A stretch of 64,000 nt of DNA from an uncultured Prevotellaceae bacterium (GTDB taxonomy: Bacteria; Bacteroidota; Bacteroidia; Bacteroidales; Bacteroidaceae): NCBI GenBank assembly GCA_900318685.1, contig ONLL01000004.1:161527-225526 (forward strand). The letters are read 5' to 3'. The position numbers and the translations under genes are program-made. The notes below the pieces were generated by a model. The model worked only from the letters and a program-made list of their open reading frames with translations, did no database searches and was not told the DNA's origin. The first letter of the stretch is position 1, and each line of letters begins with the position of its first letter. Shown piece after piece: positions 54,259 to 63,350 of the stretch.

Positions 54259-54941
54259 ATCGTTGTGGTTTGAGATGCTTCTGAGGGCGCATTTTCCAGC
54301 ACTCCATCGCGCATGTGAATGGTGCGGTCGGTAATCTGAGCAAGCTGCTCGTCATGCGTAACGATGACGAAGGTCTGTCCAAAGCGGTCACGGAGATCGA
54401 AGAACAACTGGTGCAGCTCCTGCTTGTTCTGCGTGTCGAGTGACCCCGATGGTTCATCGGCAAGGATTACGGCAGGACTGTTGACCAAAGCCCTTGCCAC
54501 GGCAACCCGTTGCTTCTCTCCTCCAGAGAGTTCCGCAGGCTTATGATGGGCACGATCTTTGAGTCCCATAAACTGCAACAGTTCTTCAGCTCTGGCACTG
54601 GCTTTCGCCTTGGTCTCGCCTGCAATGAATGCAGGAATCATGATATTCTCAATGGCGGTGAACTCTGGCAGCAACTGATGAAACTGGAACACGAATCCCA
54701 GATGGCGGTTGCGAAAGTCACTGAGGGCTTTTTGTGAGAGGGTGGTAATGTCGACTGAGTCGACACATACAGAACCGCTGTCTGGACGGTCAAGCGTACC
54801 GATAATCTGCAGGAGAGTGGTCTTGCCGGCTCCGCTAGGACCGACGATACTGACTATCTCGCCTTTAGCTATTTCCAAATTGATGCCTTTGAGCACCTGT
54901 AGCGAGCCGAAGCTTTTGGTAATGTCTTTTACTGAAATCAT
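54255..54941 (-). CDS. lolD: ABC transporter ATP-binding protein, LolD-like
   Basis: A 228-residue ATPase of the LolD/MacB type, which powers release of outer membrane lipoproteins from the inner membrane when paired with LolCE. Walker [11 protein letters not shown]-loop [15 protein letters not shown], signature [15 protein letters not shown], Walker [13 protein letters not shown] and the H-loop VTHD are all present. No permease gene is beside it in this window, so the partner must be elsewhere. ATG 54941 is used; the frame continues upstream without conserved sequence. Confidence 0.9.
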   Translation of the reverse strand: MISVKDITKSFGSLQVLKGINLEIAKGEIVSIVGPSGAGKTTLLQIIGTLDRPDSGSVCVDSVDITTLSQKALSDFRNRHLGFVFQFHQLLPEFTAIENIMIPAFIAGETKAKASARAEELLQFMGLKDRAHHKPAELSGGEKQRVAVARALVNSPAVILADEPSGSLDTQNKQELHQLFFDLRDRFGQTFVIVTHDEQLAQITDRTIHMRDGVLENAPSEASQTTTI

Positions 54942-54969
54942 GAAAGGTTCAGATTTGAGTGATAATCTA

Positions 54970-57114
54970 TTATTTTCTATGCAGGCGACGGAGGATGGCA
55001 TCGTAAATACTGCTTTCCTCCTTATGCTGTGCCTCCGTGAAGCTCATGCTGTCGTCCTTGGTTTCTGCACCATACTGATCGGGGAAGATAATCATAAGAT
55101 TCTTACCACTAAAGTACTCCTGCAGCTCATCGGGCAGCCGCTCCAAGGCATTCTTGTAGGAAATGGTGCCTTTACGAGCTGTAACCACCACGAACATATG
55201 GTCTTCAGCTATATGCGATGCCAACTGTGGCAGCTCGTTCCAGTGCTCCATCAGTGTATAACCAGCACGCACACTAGGATGGCGCAGGTGCAAATAGTTG
55301 GCGATCAGTTCCGTAGACTCCTGGCGTCCGTGAAACTCGATACGACAGTCGAGCTGTCCGGCAAATCGGCACAGACGTTCCAGCCAACGATGAAAACCCG
55401 GTTCATATTCTGCCCTCGATGGCACGGCCACCTGAATACGTCGCAAGGTGTTAAGAGGCTGCACGAAGCGTGTGAGGATAATCTGACGGTTCAGCCCGTT
55501 GTAGAGGCTTTGTATGAACTCTCCCCAGAACTTGGGATTGACGTCGGTATGGACATGCATACCCATCACGATCTCTGAGCAGGCATATTCTCGGAAAGCA
55601 TGTTTAATACCGTTGGCAATGTTCGTAGCCAGGCGCACCTGTGTCACCACTCGCACCTCTGCCGCCACTGCCTGTTGTTGAAGTTGTGACAGCAGACGTA
55701 TCCCCTGCTCCTGTCCTGAGCTGCTCTTATGGTCATCATACACTACATTCAGCGCCACCAAGTCACGATTGAGCTTGGCATTTCGCATGAGCAGAGAGAG
55801 ACTGAGCAGCTGTGGCGCAATGTCGGGATATTTTACGCAAAGCAATATCTTTTCGTCGTCCTCATTAGTGTTGGCAGGCTGCAGATGCATTTTCTCGTTC
55901 AGCACAATCTTCTTAGCAGCCCGCTCAGTGACTAGTGTTGAAACGATACAAGTGACCAGAATCATCATGACCACACCATTCAGCATATCATCGTTGACCA
56001 AATCAAGGCGCATGCCCACCATCACCATAGCGATAGCACCTGCTGCATGAGCCGAAGTGAGGCCAAACATCATATTGCCGTCACGCTGTGTCAATCGGAA
56101 GAGGAGACTGGAGAAATAGGCAGCTACGGCCTTGCCAAAGGTGCCGAAGAAAGCAATAAGCAGTACGATCCACACCACCTCGCCACCCTGCAACAGTGTC
56201 CGAACATTGATGAGCATACCCACACCAATAAGGAAATAGGGTATGAAGATGGCGTTGCCGATAAATTCGATGCGATTCATCAGCGGTGACACCTGAGGAA
56301 TATACCTATTTAATACTAGTCCCGAGAAAAATGCGCCGAAGATGCCCTCCAACCCTATAAGTGTTGTCAATGCAGCACTGAGGAACATCACTGACAACAC
56401 ATAGATATACTGCATCACCGAGTCACTATAGCGACGAAGGAAATAGCGTGTCAGACGTGGAATGAGCAGCACGGCGCCAATCATAAAGGCCGCCAATTTC
56501 AGGAGGAAGAACAGCAGGAACAGCAACTGAGTTGCCCATGAAGGCAGCTGTATGTCGACAGGAAGGCCCTTACCACCCATCGTTGCAGATAGCCCGGCAA
56601 TCATGACAAGCGCCATGAAAAGCGAGATCATCGACGAACCCACACTCAGCCCCACAGAATGATGTTGCTGCAAGCCGTAGCGCCCAATAATGGGATAAGC
56701 CACCAGCGTATTCGATGCCATGATACACCCTAGCAAGAACGACGTAGCATCGCTATAACCAAGGACAAGCTTCGCCATTGCATACGTCATGACAAGCGGA
56801 ACAAAGCAGGTAAGGATGCCAAAGATGAGGAAATGACGAGAGTGGCGCTTCACACTTTCCATGTCCATCTCCAGTCCTGCCAAGAACATGATATAGTATA
56901 TGCCCACCTGTCCGAAGATCTCGAAGGAACTGCCTCGTGCCAGGATATTCAGTCCGAAGGGCCCCACAAGCACACCTGCCAGCACCATGCCTATGATATG
57001 CGGGATGCGCAGCTTACTCATGATGATAGGAGCAAAGAGTATGATGAGCAACACCACGAAGAAAATCATCGTGGGATCGCTTATCAGGGGTTTTGCAGCC
57101 AAGAGAATTGTCAT
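54970..57114 (-). CDS. cation/proton antiporter (CPA2 family) with cytosolic regulatory domain
   Basis: A 714-residue inner membrane protein. Residues 1-405 form about 12 hydrophobic segments with the Na/H exchanger pattern ([39 protein letters not shown]). Residues about 420-700 are cytosolic and resemble tandem universal-stress-protein-like domains. It probably exchanges Na+ or K+ for protons. A TAACTTTG box lies just upstream, leaving almost no leader; divergent to asd. It is 28 bases upstream of the LolD-like gene. Confidence 0.88.
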   Translation of the reverse strand: MTILLAAKPLISDPTMIFFVVLLIILFAPIIMSKLRIPHIIGMVLAGVLVGPFGLNILARGSSFEIFGQVGIYYIMFLAGLEMDMESVKRHSRHFLIFGILTCFVPLVMTYAMAKLVLGYSDATSFLLGCIMASNTLVAYPIIGRYGLQQHHSVGLSVGSSMISLFMALVMIAGLSATMGGKGLPVDIQLPSWATQLLFLLFFLLKLAAFMIGAVLLIPRLTRYFLRRYSDSVMQYIYVLSVMFLSAALTTLIGLEGIFGAFFSGLVLNRYIPQVSPLMNRIEFIGNAIFIPYFLIGVGMLINVRTLLQGGEVVWIVLLIAFFGTFGKAVAAYFSSLLFRLTQRDGNMMFGLTSAHAAGAIAMVMVGMRLDLVNDDMLNGVVMMILVTCIVSTLVTERAAKKIVLNEKMHLQPANTNEDDEKILLCVKYPDIAPQLLSLSLLMRNAKLNRDLVALNVVYDDHKSSSGQEQGIRLLSQLQQQAVAAEVRVVTQVRLATNIANGIKHAFREYACSEIVMGMHVHTDVNPKFWGEFIQSLYNGLNRQIILTRFVQPLNTLRRIQVAVPSRAEYEPGFHRWLERLCRFAGQLDCRIEFHGRQESTELIANYLHLRHPSVRAGYTLMEHWNELPQLASHIAEDHMFVVVTARKGTISYKNALERLPDELQEYFSGKNLMIIFPDQYGAETKDDSMSFTEAQHKEESSIYDAILRRLHRK

Positions 57115-57122
57115 TTCGAGTG

Positions 57123-57130
57123 CAAAGTTA
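57123..57130 (-). promoter_or_regulatory. -7 element of the antiporter operon
   Basis: TAACTTTG on the minus strand, 9 bases before the ATG at 57114: a near-leaderless candidate. Confidence 0.55.
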
Positions 57131-57173
57131 CAATTTTTTTGTCACGAATGGCACTTATTACACGGATTTTTAT

Positions 57174-57181
57174 TACTTTTG
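57174..57181 (+). promoter_or_regulatory. -7 element of asd
   Basis: TACTTTTG, 36 bases before the ATG at 57217, back to back with the antiporter promoter. Confidence 0.6.
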
Positions 57182-57216
57182 CACCCAAAATCGTAGAATT
57201 AATAGTTTTTTGACTG

Positions 57217-58239
57217 ATGAAAGTAGCAATTGTTGGCGCAAGCGGAGCAGTGGGGCAGGAGTTTCTGCGGCTGCTCGACGAGAGACATTTCCCTATGGAC
57301 GAACTGGTGCTCTTCGGTTCAGAGCGTTCTGCAGGGCGTAAGTACATTTTTCAGGGTAAGGAGCTGACAGTGAAGCTGCTTCAGCACAACGACGATTTCC
57401 GCGACATCGACATTGCCTTCACCTCTGCAGGTGCCGGCACGTCAAAGGAATTTGCTGAGACCATTACGAAATACGGCTGTGTGATGATCGACAACTCCAG
57501 TGCGTTCCGCATGGACGATGATGTGCCCTTGGTGGTGCCCGAGTGCAATGCGAAGGATGCCCTGAACAGGCCACGTGGCATTATTGCCAATCCCAACTGC
57601 ACGACGATCATGATGGTGGTAGTGCTTCAGCCCTTGGAGCAGCTTAGCCATATCCGCCGCATCCACGTCGCATCCTATCAGAGTGCCTCTGGTGCCGGCG
57701 CTGCTGCCATGCAGGAGCTGCAGCAGCAGTACAAGGAGATTGTTGAGACTGGCGAGGTGAAGACCATCAAGAAGTTCCCCCACCAGTTGGCTTATAATGT
57801 CATTCCCCAGATTGATGTGTTCCAGCCCAATGGCTATACAAAGGAAGAGATGAAGATGTTCAACGAGACCCGCAAGATCATGCACACCGATGCCCGTTGC
57901 TCAGCGATGTGCGTGCGTGTGTCGTCGCTGCGCAGCCATTCTGAGAGTGTGTGGATCGAGACCGAGCGCCCCCTCAGCGTAGAAGAGGCTCAACAGGCTA
58001 TCGCTAATGCTCCTGGCTGCCAGTTGGTTGACGATCCCTCGACCCTCACCTACCCCATGCCATTAGATACCGCCGGCAAGGACGATGTCTTCGTGGGTCG
58101 TGTACGCAAGGACCTGGCCGATGACAACGGACTGACGTTCTGGCTCTCTGGCGACCAGATTCGCAAGGGTGCTGCCTTGAATGCCGTTCAGATTGGTGAA
58201 TACCTGGTGCAAGCGAGAGACTTGCCATGCTTTGCATGA
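57217..58239 (+). CDS. asd: aspartate-semialdehyde dehydrogenase
   Basis: Reduces aspartyl phosphate to the semialdehyde, feeding lysine/diaminopimelate, threonine and methionine. The 340-residue protein has the N-terminal NADP site [11 protein letters not shown] and the catalytic cysteine in NPNCTT, plus [13 protein letters not shown]. The last codons are altered: the frame runs into a 77-bp tandem duplication and ends [10 protein letters not shown]. Past two copies the sequence resumes with TACCTCAAGTAA, which would give the likely original ending YLK. Confidence 0.95.
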   Translation: MKVAIVGASGAVGQEFLRLLDERHFPMDELVLFGSERSAGRKYIFQGKELTVKLLQHNDDFRDIDIAFTSAGAGTSKEFAETITKYGCVMIDNSSAFRMDDDVPLVVPECNAKDALNRPRGIIANPNCTTIMMVVVLQPLEQLSHIRRIHVASYQSASGAGAAAMQELQQQYKEIVETGEVKTIKKFPHQLAYNVIPQIDVFQPNGYTKEEMKMFNETRKIMHTDARCSAMCVRVSSLRSHSESVWIETERPLSVEEAQQAIANAPGCQLVDDPSTLTYPMPLDTAGKDDVFVGRVRKDLADDNGLTFWLSGDQIRKGAALNAVQIGEYLVQARDLPCFA

Positions 58240-58360
58240 GCATGTCCGAGCGCAGCAAGGCATCGGCTGAAGGTCAATACCTGGTGCAAGCGAGGGACCT
58301 GCCATGCTTTGCATGAGCATGTCTGAGCGCAGCAAGGCATCGGCCGAAGGCCAATACCTC
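58199..58360. repeat. 77-bp tandem duplication at the 3' end of asd
   Basis: Copy 1 is 58199-58275, copy 2 is 58276-58352 (5 differences), then 8 bases of a third. Each unit holds a small dyad CATGCTTTGCATG. Because 77 is not a multiple of three, asd ends inside copy 1. Nothing else is seen between asd and murF. Confidence 0.92.
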
Positions 58361-58368
58361 AAGTAACG

Positions 58369-59781
58369 CTATAGAAATTCAGGCAGCTGATAGAGACGTG
58401 TGCTATTGCTGCCCTTGACTAAGATGAGCCGTCCCTCGGGGCGGCTTTTCTGTAGCTCAGCCTTAACCTCATCGACACTGCCGAACTTACGAAAGGGGCA
58501 GTCAGTCTTCCCAAACTCCGAACCAACGAGCCACACGTCGTTGATACCCGTCTCTTGGATAACGTCCACTATCTGCTGATGCTCCTTCTCACTCTCCTCA
58601 CCCAGCTCCCGCATATCGCCCAAGATGAGCATCTTGGAGGACGAAGGCTGTTGTGAGCCGGATTCCTCTATCGAACAGAAGTTCTCGAGGGCAGCCATCA
58701 TGCTGGTAGGATTGGCATTATAAGCATCCACGATGAGATGGTTGTGCCCAGTGTCAACAAACTGCGAACGATTGTTCGTGGGGACATAGCTCTCGAGGGC
58801 ACGACAGATGGCCTTGCGGTCTACACCGAAATTGATACCCACGGCCACAGCTGCCAGCAGGTTCTGAACATTGTAACTGCCCACAAGATGTGTCTGCACC
58901 TTATGCCATTTCTGGCTCTCACCCGTCTCTTCTAATTCCATCAGCGGCTTACGCCAGCGGAACTTTAGGAAGGGACTATCAGCCTCACCTGCCACTACTT
59001 CGCCTGAGATACACGAATACTGCTTCTCGGGGTCAGTACTATAGGGGGTGACCCACATCTCGTCAGTGATCATGTCCACCAGATAGTCGTTGTCGGCATC
59101 GAGGAACACCAACCCGTCTTCACGCGTACGCAGGTAGTCGTACAGCTCACCCTTCGTATGCACCACGCCTTCAAACGAGCCGAAACCCTGCAAGTGGGCT
59201 CGTCCCACATTGGTGATGATGCCACAGGTGGGCTCGGCTGTCTCCGCCAGTGTCTTGATGTCACCAGGATGGCTGGCCCCCATCTCTACTACAGCTATCT
59301 CATGCTCGGGCCGCAGCCGCAGTAAAGTCTTGGGCACACCCACATCATTATTGAAGTTGCCCTCCGTAGCCATCACATTATACTTCTCGCTCAGCACAGC
59401 TTTCACAAGTTCCTTCGTTGTCGTCTTGCCATTGGTGCCAGTGATGGCGATTACAGGAATGTCAAACTGACGGCGATGTTCACGAGCCAAATCCTTCAGT
59501 GTCTGCAGGGTGTCATCCACGAGGATAAGGCCTTTGCTATCACCATCAGTAGGGACCTTATCGGTATAGACAGGATACTGCTCCCCTCCTTCGATGGAAT
59601 CAGGCAAGGTCTGCACAATGGCATAGGCACAACCCTGCCTTAGTGCCTGGGGGGCAAACTGGTTGCCATCGAACTTTTCACCTTTCAGTGCCACAAAGAT
59701 ACTTCCTTCAGGACAGTTACGGCTGTCAGTAGTGATGCATGGATGCTGTGTATACAGCTTATAGAGTTCCTTGATTTCCAT
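58369..59781 (-). CDS. murF: UDP-N-acetylmuramoyl-tripeptide--D-alanyl-D-alanine ligase
   Basis: Adds D-Ala-D-Ala to the peptidoglycan precursor. The 470-residue protein has the Mur ligase ATP motif GTNGKTTT near residue 115, the N-terminal substrate-binding domain (TDSRNCPEGSIFVALKGEKFDG) and the C-terminal domain (LILGDMRELGEESE). ATG 59781 is used. The stop is next to the asd duplication. Divergent to folP, with a short promoter region. Confidence 0.95.
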   Translation of the reverse strand: MEIKELYKLYTQHPCITTDSRNCPEGSIFVALKGEKFDGNQFAPQALRQGCAYAIVQTLPDSIEGGEQYPVYTDKVPTDGDSKGLILVDDTLQTLKDLAREHRRQFDIPVIAITGTNGKTTTKELVKAVLSEKYNVMATEGNFNNDVGVPKTLLRLRPEHEIAVVEMGASHPGDIKTLAETAEPTCGIITNVGRAHLQGFGSFEGVVHTKGELYDYLRTREDGLVFLDADNDYLVDMITDEMWVTPYSTDPEKQYSCISGEVVAGEADSPFLKFRWRKPLMELEETGESQKWHKVQTHLVGSYNVQNLLAAVAVGINFGVDRKAICRALESYVPTNNRSQFVDTGHNHLIVDAYNANPTSMMAALENFCSIEESGSQQPSSSKMLILGDMRELGEESEKEHQQIVDVIQETGINDVWLVGSEFGKTDCPFRKFGSVDEVKAELQKSRPEGRLILVKGSNSTRLYQLPEFL

Positions 59782-59802
59782 AATTATTAACGTTTTTCGC
59801 CG

Positions 59803-59810
59803 CAAAGGTA
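59803..59810 (-). promoter_or_regulatory. -7 element of murF
   Basis: TACCTTTG on the minus strand, 22 bases before the ATG at 59781. Confidence 0.6.
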
Positions 59811-59842
59811 CAAAAAAGTTTGGTAACTCCCAAACTTTTCAC

Positions 59843-59850
59843 TATCTTTG
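59843..59850 (+). promoter_or_regulatory. -7 element of folP-cdaA
   Basis: TATCTTTG ends nine bases before the ATG at 59860. It is divergent from the murF box 33 bases away. Confidence 0.6.
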
Positions 59851-59859
59851 CAAGCGATT

Positions 59860-60666
59860 ATGGACTATACCATCAACATCAAAGGTCAGCTCCTAAACCT
59901 TGGGGAGCCACGAGTGATGGGCATCCTGAATGTGACGCCCGACTCGTTTTATGCTAGCAGCCGCATGCAGACAGCCGACGAGATTGCTCGCCGTGCTAAC
60001 CAGATTATGGCCGAAGGAGCCACATTCATCGATGTCGGAGCCTGCTCCACACGTCCAAACTCTACACCAGTCAGCGAGCAGGAAGAGATGGAGCGCCTGC
60101 GCACAGCCCTCGAAGTGGTGCGCCGTGAGCTGCCTTTTGCCCCTCTGTCCGTCGACACCTTCCGCCCAGACGTGGCCCGCATGGCTGTCGAGGAGCTTGG
60201 TGTCGACATCATCAACGATGTTGGCAACCCAGACCCAGCCAAACGTCTTGCCATGATGCGAATGGTCTCGCGCCTGCGCGTACCTTATATATTAATGTCA
60301 TCTGAGCCCACTCTCAGCGACACACTTTTGTTCTTTGCCGAACAAGTTCAGCGCCTACGCGACATGGGCCATCACGACATCATTCTCGACCCAGGCTTCG
60401 GTTTCGGTAAGACGCTGGAGCAGAATTATGCACTTACGTCACAGCTCGAGTGCCTGCAGGTGATGGAGCTGCCGATTCTCGTGGGTGTTTCACGCAAGTC
60501 GATGATCTACAGACTGCTGGACATCACTCCCGATGACTCACTCAACGGCACCACGGTCCTCCACACCATTGCACTAATGAAAGGAGCCTCCATCCTCCGT
60601 GTCCACGATGTCCGTCCTGCTGTGGAGTGTGTGAGAATTCATAATATGTCGATCACCAAACCATAA
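59860..60666 (+). CDS. folP: dihydropteroate synthase
   Basis: Joins 4-aminobenzoate to the pterin pyrophosphate in folate synthesis; sulfonamide target. The 268-residue protein has the signatures GILNVTPDSF, DVGACSTRPNS and DPGFGFGKT. Residues 1-15 are the usual short lead. ATG 59860 is fixed by the promoter. cdaA follows 30 bases later, an association common in Bacteroidota. Confidence 0.96.
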   Translation: MDYTINIKGQLLNLGEPRVMGILNVTPDSFYASSRMQTADEIARRANQIMAEGATFIDVGACSTRPNSTPVSEQEEMERLRTALEVVRRELPFAPLSVDTFRPDVARMAVEELGVDIINDVGNPDPAKRLAMMRMVSRLRVPYILMSSEPTLSDTLLFFAEQVQRLRDMGHHDIILDPGFGFGKTLEQNYALTSQLECLQVMELPILVGVSRKSMIYRLLDITPDDSLNGTTVLHTIALMKGASILRVHDVRPAVECVRIHNMSITKP

Positions 60667-60696
60667 ATTGTAAACCGAAAATCGCAAATAACAAAG

Positions 60697-61473
60697 ATGT
60701 TTTTCAACTTCGGCATCAAAGACGTCATCGATATCCTGCTCGTAGGCATGATGCTTTACTATGTCTACCGGCTGATGCGCGAGTCACGCTCGCTCAACGT
60801 CTTCGTGGGCATCACCATCTTCATCGTCGTTTGGCTCTTCGTATCACAAGTGCTCGAGATGAAGCTTCTGGGCACCATTCTCGACAAGCTCGTCTCAGTG
60901 GGATTCATCGCCATCATCGTCATCTTCCAGGAGGACATCCGCAAGTTCCTTTACAACCTCGGCGCACACCAGCGTATGCGACGCCTCCTGAAGTACTTCA
61001 TGCCCAAGCACACCAAGGACAAAGACCGGGAGCAGCTCAAGCGCGACATCATGCCCATCGTGATGGCATGCATGCAGATGTCGAAGGGCAAGGTGGGAGC
61101 ACTCATCGTCATCCAGCGCGATGCCTCGCTGACCGATATCATCAGCACTGGCGAGACCATCAATGCGAACATCAACCAACGGCTCATCGAGAACATCTTC
61201 TTCAAGAACTCGCCTCTCCACGACGGAGCTATGATTATCAGCCAGCACCGCATCCTCGCCGCCGGCTGCATCCTGCCCGTCAGCCACAATCTCGACATCC
61301 CCAAGGAGCTTGGTCTGCGCCATCGCGCCGCCCTAGGCATGTCGCAAGAGAGCGATGCCCTTGTCGTCATCGTCTCTGAAGAGACGGGCAGCATCTCCAT
61401 CGCCTCCAAAGGTGCCTTCCGCCTGCGTCTCTCTGCTGAGGAACTCGAGGCAGTGCTCACTGAGGAGCTGTAA
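60697..61473 (+). CDS. cdaA: membrane diadenylate cyclase CdaA
   Basis: Makes cyclic di-AMP from two ATP at the inner membrane. The 258-residue protein has three N-terminal membrane helices (residues about 8-75) and a DisA_N catalytic domain with SPLHDGAMII (DGA motif) and LRHRAALG (RHR motif). c-di-AMP controls K+ and osmolyte balance and wall homeostasis in many bacteria; a cation/proton antiporter is encoded 3.6 kb away, but any link is speculative. Confidence 0.95.
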   Translation: MFFNFGIKDVIDILLVGMMLYYVYRLMRESRSLNVFVGITIFIVVWLFVSQVLEMKLLGTILDKLVSVGFIAIIVIFQEDIRKFLYNLGAHQRMRRLLKYFMPKHTKDKDREQLKRDIMPIVMACMQMSKGKVGALIVIQRDASLTDIISTGETINANINQRLIENIFFKNSPLHDGAMIISQHRILAAGCILPVSHNLDIPKELGLRHRAALGMSQESDALVVIVSEETGSISIASKGAFRLRLSAEELEAVLTEEL

Positions 61474-61502
61474 TAGCTCTTATTATCAATACAAGGCCGT
61501 CC

Positions 61503-63212
61503 ATGAATAACAGATTCTTTCCGCTGATTGCTATCCTGCTGGCACTCCTTACCTTTTCCTGCTCAAGCAATAAACAACAACGTGAGTCATTCACAAATGA
61601 CACAATCTACACCGAGGCTAAAGCCATGAGTTTACACGTTACAGAACCAGAACGTGCCTTGATGTTGATTGACTCAGCTGTCATTGCAGGCAACATAACT
61701 TGGGAGCGCGGCGAATACCTGAAGGCTGTCACACAATATAGCGGTCTGAAAAACAGCCCATTGGCCCGCCAAACCTGCATCGACCTATTAGCCAAATCTC
61801 CATCCGACTCCAACACTGTGGAGAACATCTACACCTTGTTGACAGCCATTGAATACAGCCAAGGCAACTATGCTACCACTGTTCGCTATGCTACAGAAGC
61901 CTCGAGGCTGGCCCATACCCTCAACCTGCCAAATGACATCGGTAACATGAAAGGTTATATAGCTCATGTTATGGCAGAAACAGGAAAGACCGACGAAGGC
62001 ATCCAACAGCTGCAAGCAACTATCAACGAACTGCGACAGATGAACTCATTCAATGGTGTCACTGCCTATCATAGTACAGCCAAAAAACTCCTCCATATCC
62101 TGATTGACAACAACCGTTTTGCTGAGATGGTGCCAGTCTGCGAGGCCATGCTTGAGCGCATTGATGAGCTCGAGTTCCATCCTGAACTTTTCAGCGGCAT
62201 ACCCGACGGCTTCAACACCACAGAGTTCATTGACTATGCTCGCGGACAGGCACTTACCTTCCTCACCACATCTTACGCTCGTCAGGCTACAGCACTGAGT
62301 GCCCCCTCCGAACGGAAGAATATTCTTCTGGCTATGGCTCGCGCCACTGACAGCGAGGCACGACGCACACATTGGAGTCAGACCCCTGATTACGACCGCA
62401 TGATAACTGCCGCGCTCCACCATATGGGTGAGTTTCAGCGTTTCGACGAAGCTATGGATCGCATCGAAGCCTCCATGCATGACACACTCAACTCCAACTA
62501 CCTGACAGGCCTGCACTTGCGCTGCACAGCTGCTGAGATGCGAGGTCGAACGGCAGAGGCCCTTAGCTTTTTAAAGCGTGCCAACGTCATCCGCGACAGT
62601 CTTGACCGCCGCAACCAGCGCGAACAGCTCAACGAGCTCGCCACTGTCTATCATCTGCAAGAAGAACAGCTTGCCCTCCAACAGAAAGAGGCTGAAGCTC
62701 AGAAAACACACATCATCAATATTGCGCTGACCATCGGACTCTTTGCCGCCATCCTCTTCCTTGTCTGGTTCTTCTGGCAAAAACATATTGTAGACAGAAA
62801 AAATCATGTCCTAGTGAAGCTCATTAGCGAACTGCAGACACAACACTTCACAGACAATGCCAAAGAGGGAAAAGCTAAGCCCGACCGTGAACTCTTTGAC
62901 CGAATCGATGCTTATATACGCAACGAACATTTATATGCCGACCTCAACCTGCAGCGACAAACGATAATCGACCATTTCGGCATTGGACGGCACACCCTCA
63001 ACCAGCTCCTGGCAGAGTTTACCGAGGAGCCTTCGTTCACAACCTACATTAACAATATCCGTATTGAAGAAGCCCTGCACTTGCTCCATCAAGACGGAGG
63101 AAGGTCGCTCTCTGATGTCGCAGTTGCCGTAGGTTTCACCCCCTCAAACCTCCGCCAACAATTCAAAAAGCGCTACGGAATCACTCCTACAGAATACAAA
63201 AAAGGCCGATGA
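61503..63212 (+). CDS. membrane-bound TPR sensor with AraC-type DNA-binding domain
   Basis: A 569-residue one-component regulator. Residues 1-25 are a signal/lipoprotein leader (LTFSCSS), 30-400 are TPR-like helical repeats in the periplasm, a membrane helix lies near 403-425 (NIALTIGLFAAILFLVWFFW), and the C-terminal 85 residues are an AraC HTH pair (ADLNLQRQTIIDHFGIGRHTL and SLSDVAVAVGFTPSNLRQQFKKRYGITPTEYKK). Such proteins sense envelope or surface signals and activate adjacent genes. It ends before a good terminator, upstream of a large surface protein gene, its likely target by position. Confidence 0.88.
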   Translation: MNNRFFPLIAILLALLTFSCSSNKQQRESFTNDTIYTEAKAMSLHVTEPERALMLIDSAVIAGNITWERGEYLKAVTQYSGLKNSPLARQTCIDLLAKSPSDSNTVENIYTLLTAIEYSQGNYATTVRYATEASRLAHTLNLPNDIGNMKGYIAHVMAETGKTDEGIQQLQATINELRQMNSFNGVTAYHSTAKKLLHILIDNNRFAEMVPVCEAMLERIDELEFHPELFSGIPDGFNTTEFIDYARGQALTFLTTSYARQATALSAPSERKNILLAMARATDSEARRTHWSQTPDYDRMITAALHHMGEFQRFDEAMDRIEASMHDTLNSNYLTGLHLRCTAAEMRGRTAEALSFLKRANVIRDSLDRRNQREQLNELATVYHLQEEQLALQQKEAEAQKTHIINIALTIGLFAAILFLVWFFWQKHIVDRKNHVLVKLISELQTQHFTDNAKEGKAKPDRELFDRIDAYIRNEHLYADLNLQRQTIIDHFGIGRHTLNQLLAEFTEEPSFTTYINNIRIEEALHLLHQDGGRSLSDVAVAVGFTPSNLRQQFKKRYGITPTEYKKGR

Positions 63213-63240
63213 AATCGGGAAAAATTGCCTTTATGATGCG

Positions 63241-63266
63241 CTCATTTGGTCCGAAGCCCAAATGAG
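63241..63266 (+). terminator. intrinsic terminator after the TPR-AraC gene
   Basis: Perfect nine-base stem CTCATTTGG with CCAAATGAG, loop of eight, followed within five bases by a T run (63271-63279). Confidence 0.85.
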
Positions 63267-63301
63267 TGCATTGTTTTTTGTGCCTTATGCTCCTTTTTTT
63301 G

Positions 63302-63309
63302 TAACTTTG
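63302..63309 (+). promoter_or_regulatory. -7 element of the surface protein gene at the window end
   Basis: TAACTTTG with TTTTG at 63276-63280 near the -33 position, 42 bases before the ATG at 63351. Confidence 0.6.
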
Positions 63310-63350
63310 TACCCCAAAGACATATCGAAAACAATAAAAGCAACAGAAAT

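Noticed and set aside
58063-58362. Minus-strand frames over the 77-bp duplication
   Set aside because: Repeat-derived, overlapping the asd coding end; peptide composition is that of an antisense shadow.
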